From: Brevundimonas sp. EYE_349
GTDB lineage: Bacteria; Pseudomonadota; Alphaproteobacteria; Caulobacterales; Caulobacteraceae
Length of the DNA stretch: 64,000 nucleotides
Direction of reading: 5' to 3'
Assembly: GCF_023147505.1 (NCBI RefSeq)
Contig: NZ_JAHXPB010000004.1
Location: forward strand, 1 to 64,000
Positions 62,900-64,000 of the stretch are shown here, one piece after another (positions within the stretch are counted from its first letter, which is position 1; each line of letters begins with the position of its first letter). The notes under the pieces were generated by a model that ran no database searches, was not told the origin of the DNA, and saw only the letters and a list, made by a program, of their open reading frames with translations. Made by a program: the position numbers and the translations under genes.

Positions 62900-63827
62900 C
62901 CGACGCCGTCCTGGACCACAGCCGCCAGTCGATGGAGCAGGGCTCCAAAAGTTTCGCCGCCGCCGCGCGGCTTTTCCCGGCGGCGATCCGGGACGACGCC
63001 TGGATGCTCTATTCCTGGTGCCGGCATTGCGACGACGAGATCGACGGCCAGGTGCTGGGTCACGGCGCGGTAGGCATCGATCCCGTCCTGGCGGGCGAAA
63101 AACTGGCGGAACTACGGGTCCGCACGGCGGCGGCCTTGGCCGGAGAACCTCAGGCCGACCCGGTCTTCACCGCCTTCCAGCGCGTCGCCACGCGCCACGG
63201 CATCCCCGCCGACGAGGCCATGGACCTGTTGCAGGGGTTCGAGATGGATGTGGTGGGGCGGCGTTACGACACGCTGGAGGACACGCTGGACTATTCCTAT
63301 CACGTCGCCGGCGTCGTCGGCGTGATGATGGCGCGCATCATGGGGGTGGAGGACGCGCCCACCCTGCGGCGGGCGCAGGACCTGGGGCTGGCGTTCCAAC
63401 TGACGAACATCGCCCGCGACGTGGTCGAGGATGCGGGGGCGGGCGGGTCTATCTGCCCGGCGCCTGGCTGGACGAGGCGGGCGTGCCGCGCGACCAAGTG
63501 GATCAGCCCCAGCACCGCGCGGCCGTCGCCCGTACGGCCCAGCGCCTGGTCGCGGCGGCCGAGCCCTTCTACGCCTCCGCCCGGTGGGGGCTGCGTGATC
63601 TGAATCCGCGCTCGGCCTGGGCGATCGCCACGGCGCGCGGCGTCTATCGGGCGATCGGTCGCCATGTCTCGCGCGCCGGGCCCGCGGCCTGGGACGGTCG
63701 GACGTCGGTCGACAAGGCGGGCAAGCTGATGCTGCTGGGGCGCGGGGGACTGATCGCCCTGTGGTGCAAGACGCTGGACAATTGGCGAGAACCGCCGCCG
63801 CGTCCGGCCCTGTGGACCCACGTCTGA
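62896..63827 (+). pseudogene. crtB: phytoene synthase CrtB, frameshifted
   Basis: Prenyl synthase that joins two GGPP into phytoene, the first carotenoid step. Two frames are needed for the full family length (~310 aa). Frame 1 covers residues 1 to ~182, with Asp-rich motifs RHCDDEIDG and TNIARDVVEDA. From about 63433-63444 the family sequence continues in another frame (RVYLPGAWLDEAGVPRDQVDQP, then SAWAIATARGVYR) to the stop at 63827. In the first frame the protein would run into unrelated residues and stop at 63603. The break lies in a G-rich run that is one base short. This is either a real inactivating mutation or a sequencing error. Confidence 0.9.
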
Positions 63828-63831
63828 AGGG

Positions 63832-64000
63832 TCAGCGCGCCGCCCGCCGCCGTTCCAGAGCAAGGGACGCCGCCAGACCCGCCAGACCTAGGCCGGTCAG
63901 AATCGCCCAGCCGGCGAGCACGCCGGGCGCGAACTCAGCCCGCCAAATCACGGCCTGATAAGCCTCGATGGCCCAGGCGTGCGGCGTGATCCAGCCCAGG
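63832..64000 (-). CDS. ABC-2 type transporter permease, C-terminal end (partial)
   Basis: The minus-strand frame enters from the right window edge and ends at the stop 63834-63832. It reads LGWITPHAWAIEAYQAVIWR, a hydrophobic span (FAPGVLAGWAILTGLGLAGLA) and the end SLALERRRAAR. The ITPHAWA motif plus a final membrane helix and basic tail are characteristic of ABC-2 type export permeases (DrrB/YhhJ style). It converges on crtB with a 4-base gap. The substrate and the rest of the gene lie outside the window. Confidence 0.75.
   Translation of the reverse strand, partial: LGWITPHAWAIEAYQAVIWRAEFAPGVLAGWAILTGLGLAGLAASLALERRRAAR

Overview
The window looks like a chromosomal segment of a Caulobacterales alphaproteobacterium, most likely Brevundimonas. 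It is GC-rich. The flagellar gene order fliF-fliG-fliH(flbE)-fliN-flbD-flhA and the divergent flgFGAH / fliLM pair match the Caulobacter plan. FtsZ has the long Caulobacter-type linker. The ketolase CrtW and the crtW/crtYIB cluster closely resemble Brevundimonas carotenoid genes. CtrA-like boxes, CcrM (GANTC) sites and a sigma-54/FlbD flagellar promoter are visible.

Layout. 0-2 kb: the C-terminal part of a TonB-dependent receptor that has lost its 5' part, abutting a possible insertion-sequence end. 2-5 kb: ftsZ and lpxC. 4.9-9.5 kb: lgt-midA-pgeF on the minus strand, and ubiK-like, ybjN and proC on the plus strand. 9.5-12.2 kb: an exported protein and an EnvZ/OmpR-type pair. 12.2-18.3 kb: ilvE, a NupC transporter, a GST, and small metabolic or repair genes. 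18.3-26.5 kb: a flagellar basal-body/export operon with a class A beta-lactamase gene embedded before flhA. 26.5-30.3 kb: a three-gene His-Asp signalling operon, a Nudix hydrolase, and a csbD gene behind a near-perfect general-stress (EcfG) promoter. 30.3-34.4 kb: exported unknowns, a VWA protein, a GNAT acetyltransferase and a quinone-oxidoreductase-like enzyme. 34.6-38.8 kb: a phosphatase, then xseB-csaA-ispA-dxs (isoprenoid precursors). 38.8-46 kb: LysR and NYN/LOTUS genes divergent from an assimilatory sulfur operon (cysG-DUF2849-cysI-DUF934/cysH fusion-cysK). 46-49 kb: a nested inverted-repeat element, a DUF885 protein and two tandem paralogs. 49.1-55.5 kb: flgFGAH divergent from fliL-fliM-DUF6468-motE. 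55.5-59.4 kb: DUF3297, an M28 peptidase, a tRNA-Leu(UAA) gene interrupted by a group I intron, and two poorly characterised genes. 59.4-64 kb: carotenoid genes crtW, crtY, crtI and a frameshifted crtB, then the end of an ABC-2 type permease.

How the genes connect. The two flagellar loci supply the MS ring, C ring, export gate, rod and L ring. FlbD from the first locus is the expected activator of the sigma-54 promoter in the second, and a shared palindrome lies in both control regions. Dxs and IspA feed isoprenoid precursors toward the carotenoid cluster. The most striking item is the 212-nt group I intron in tRNA-Leu(UAA). Its P3, P7 and P8 pairings can be drawn directly from the sequence. 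Next come the beta-lactamase inside the flagellar operon, the EcfG promoter beside a HisKA_2 kinase, the DUF934-CysH fusion, and the one-base frameshift in crtB.
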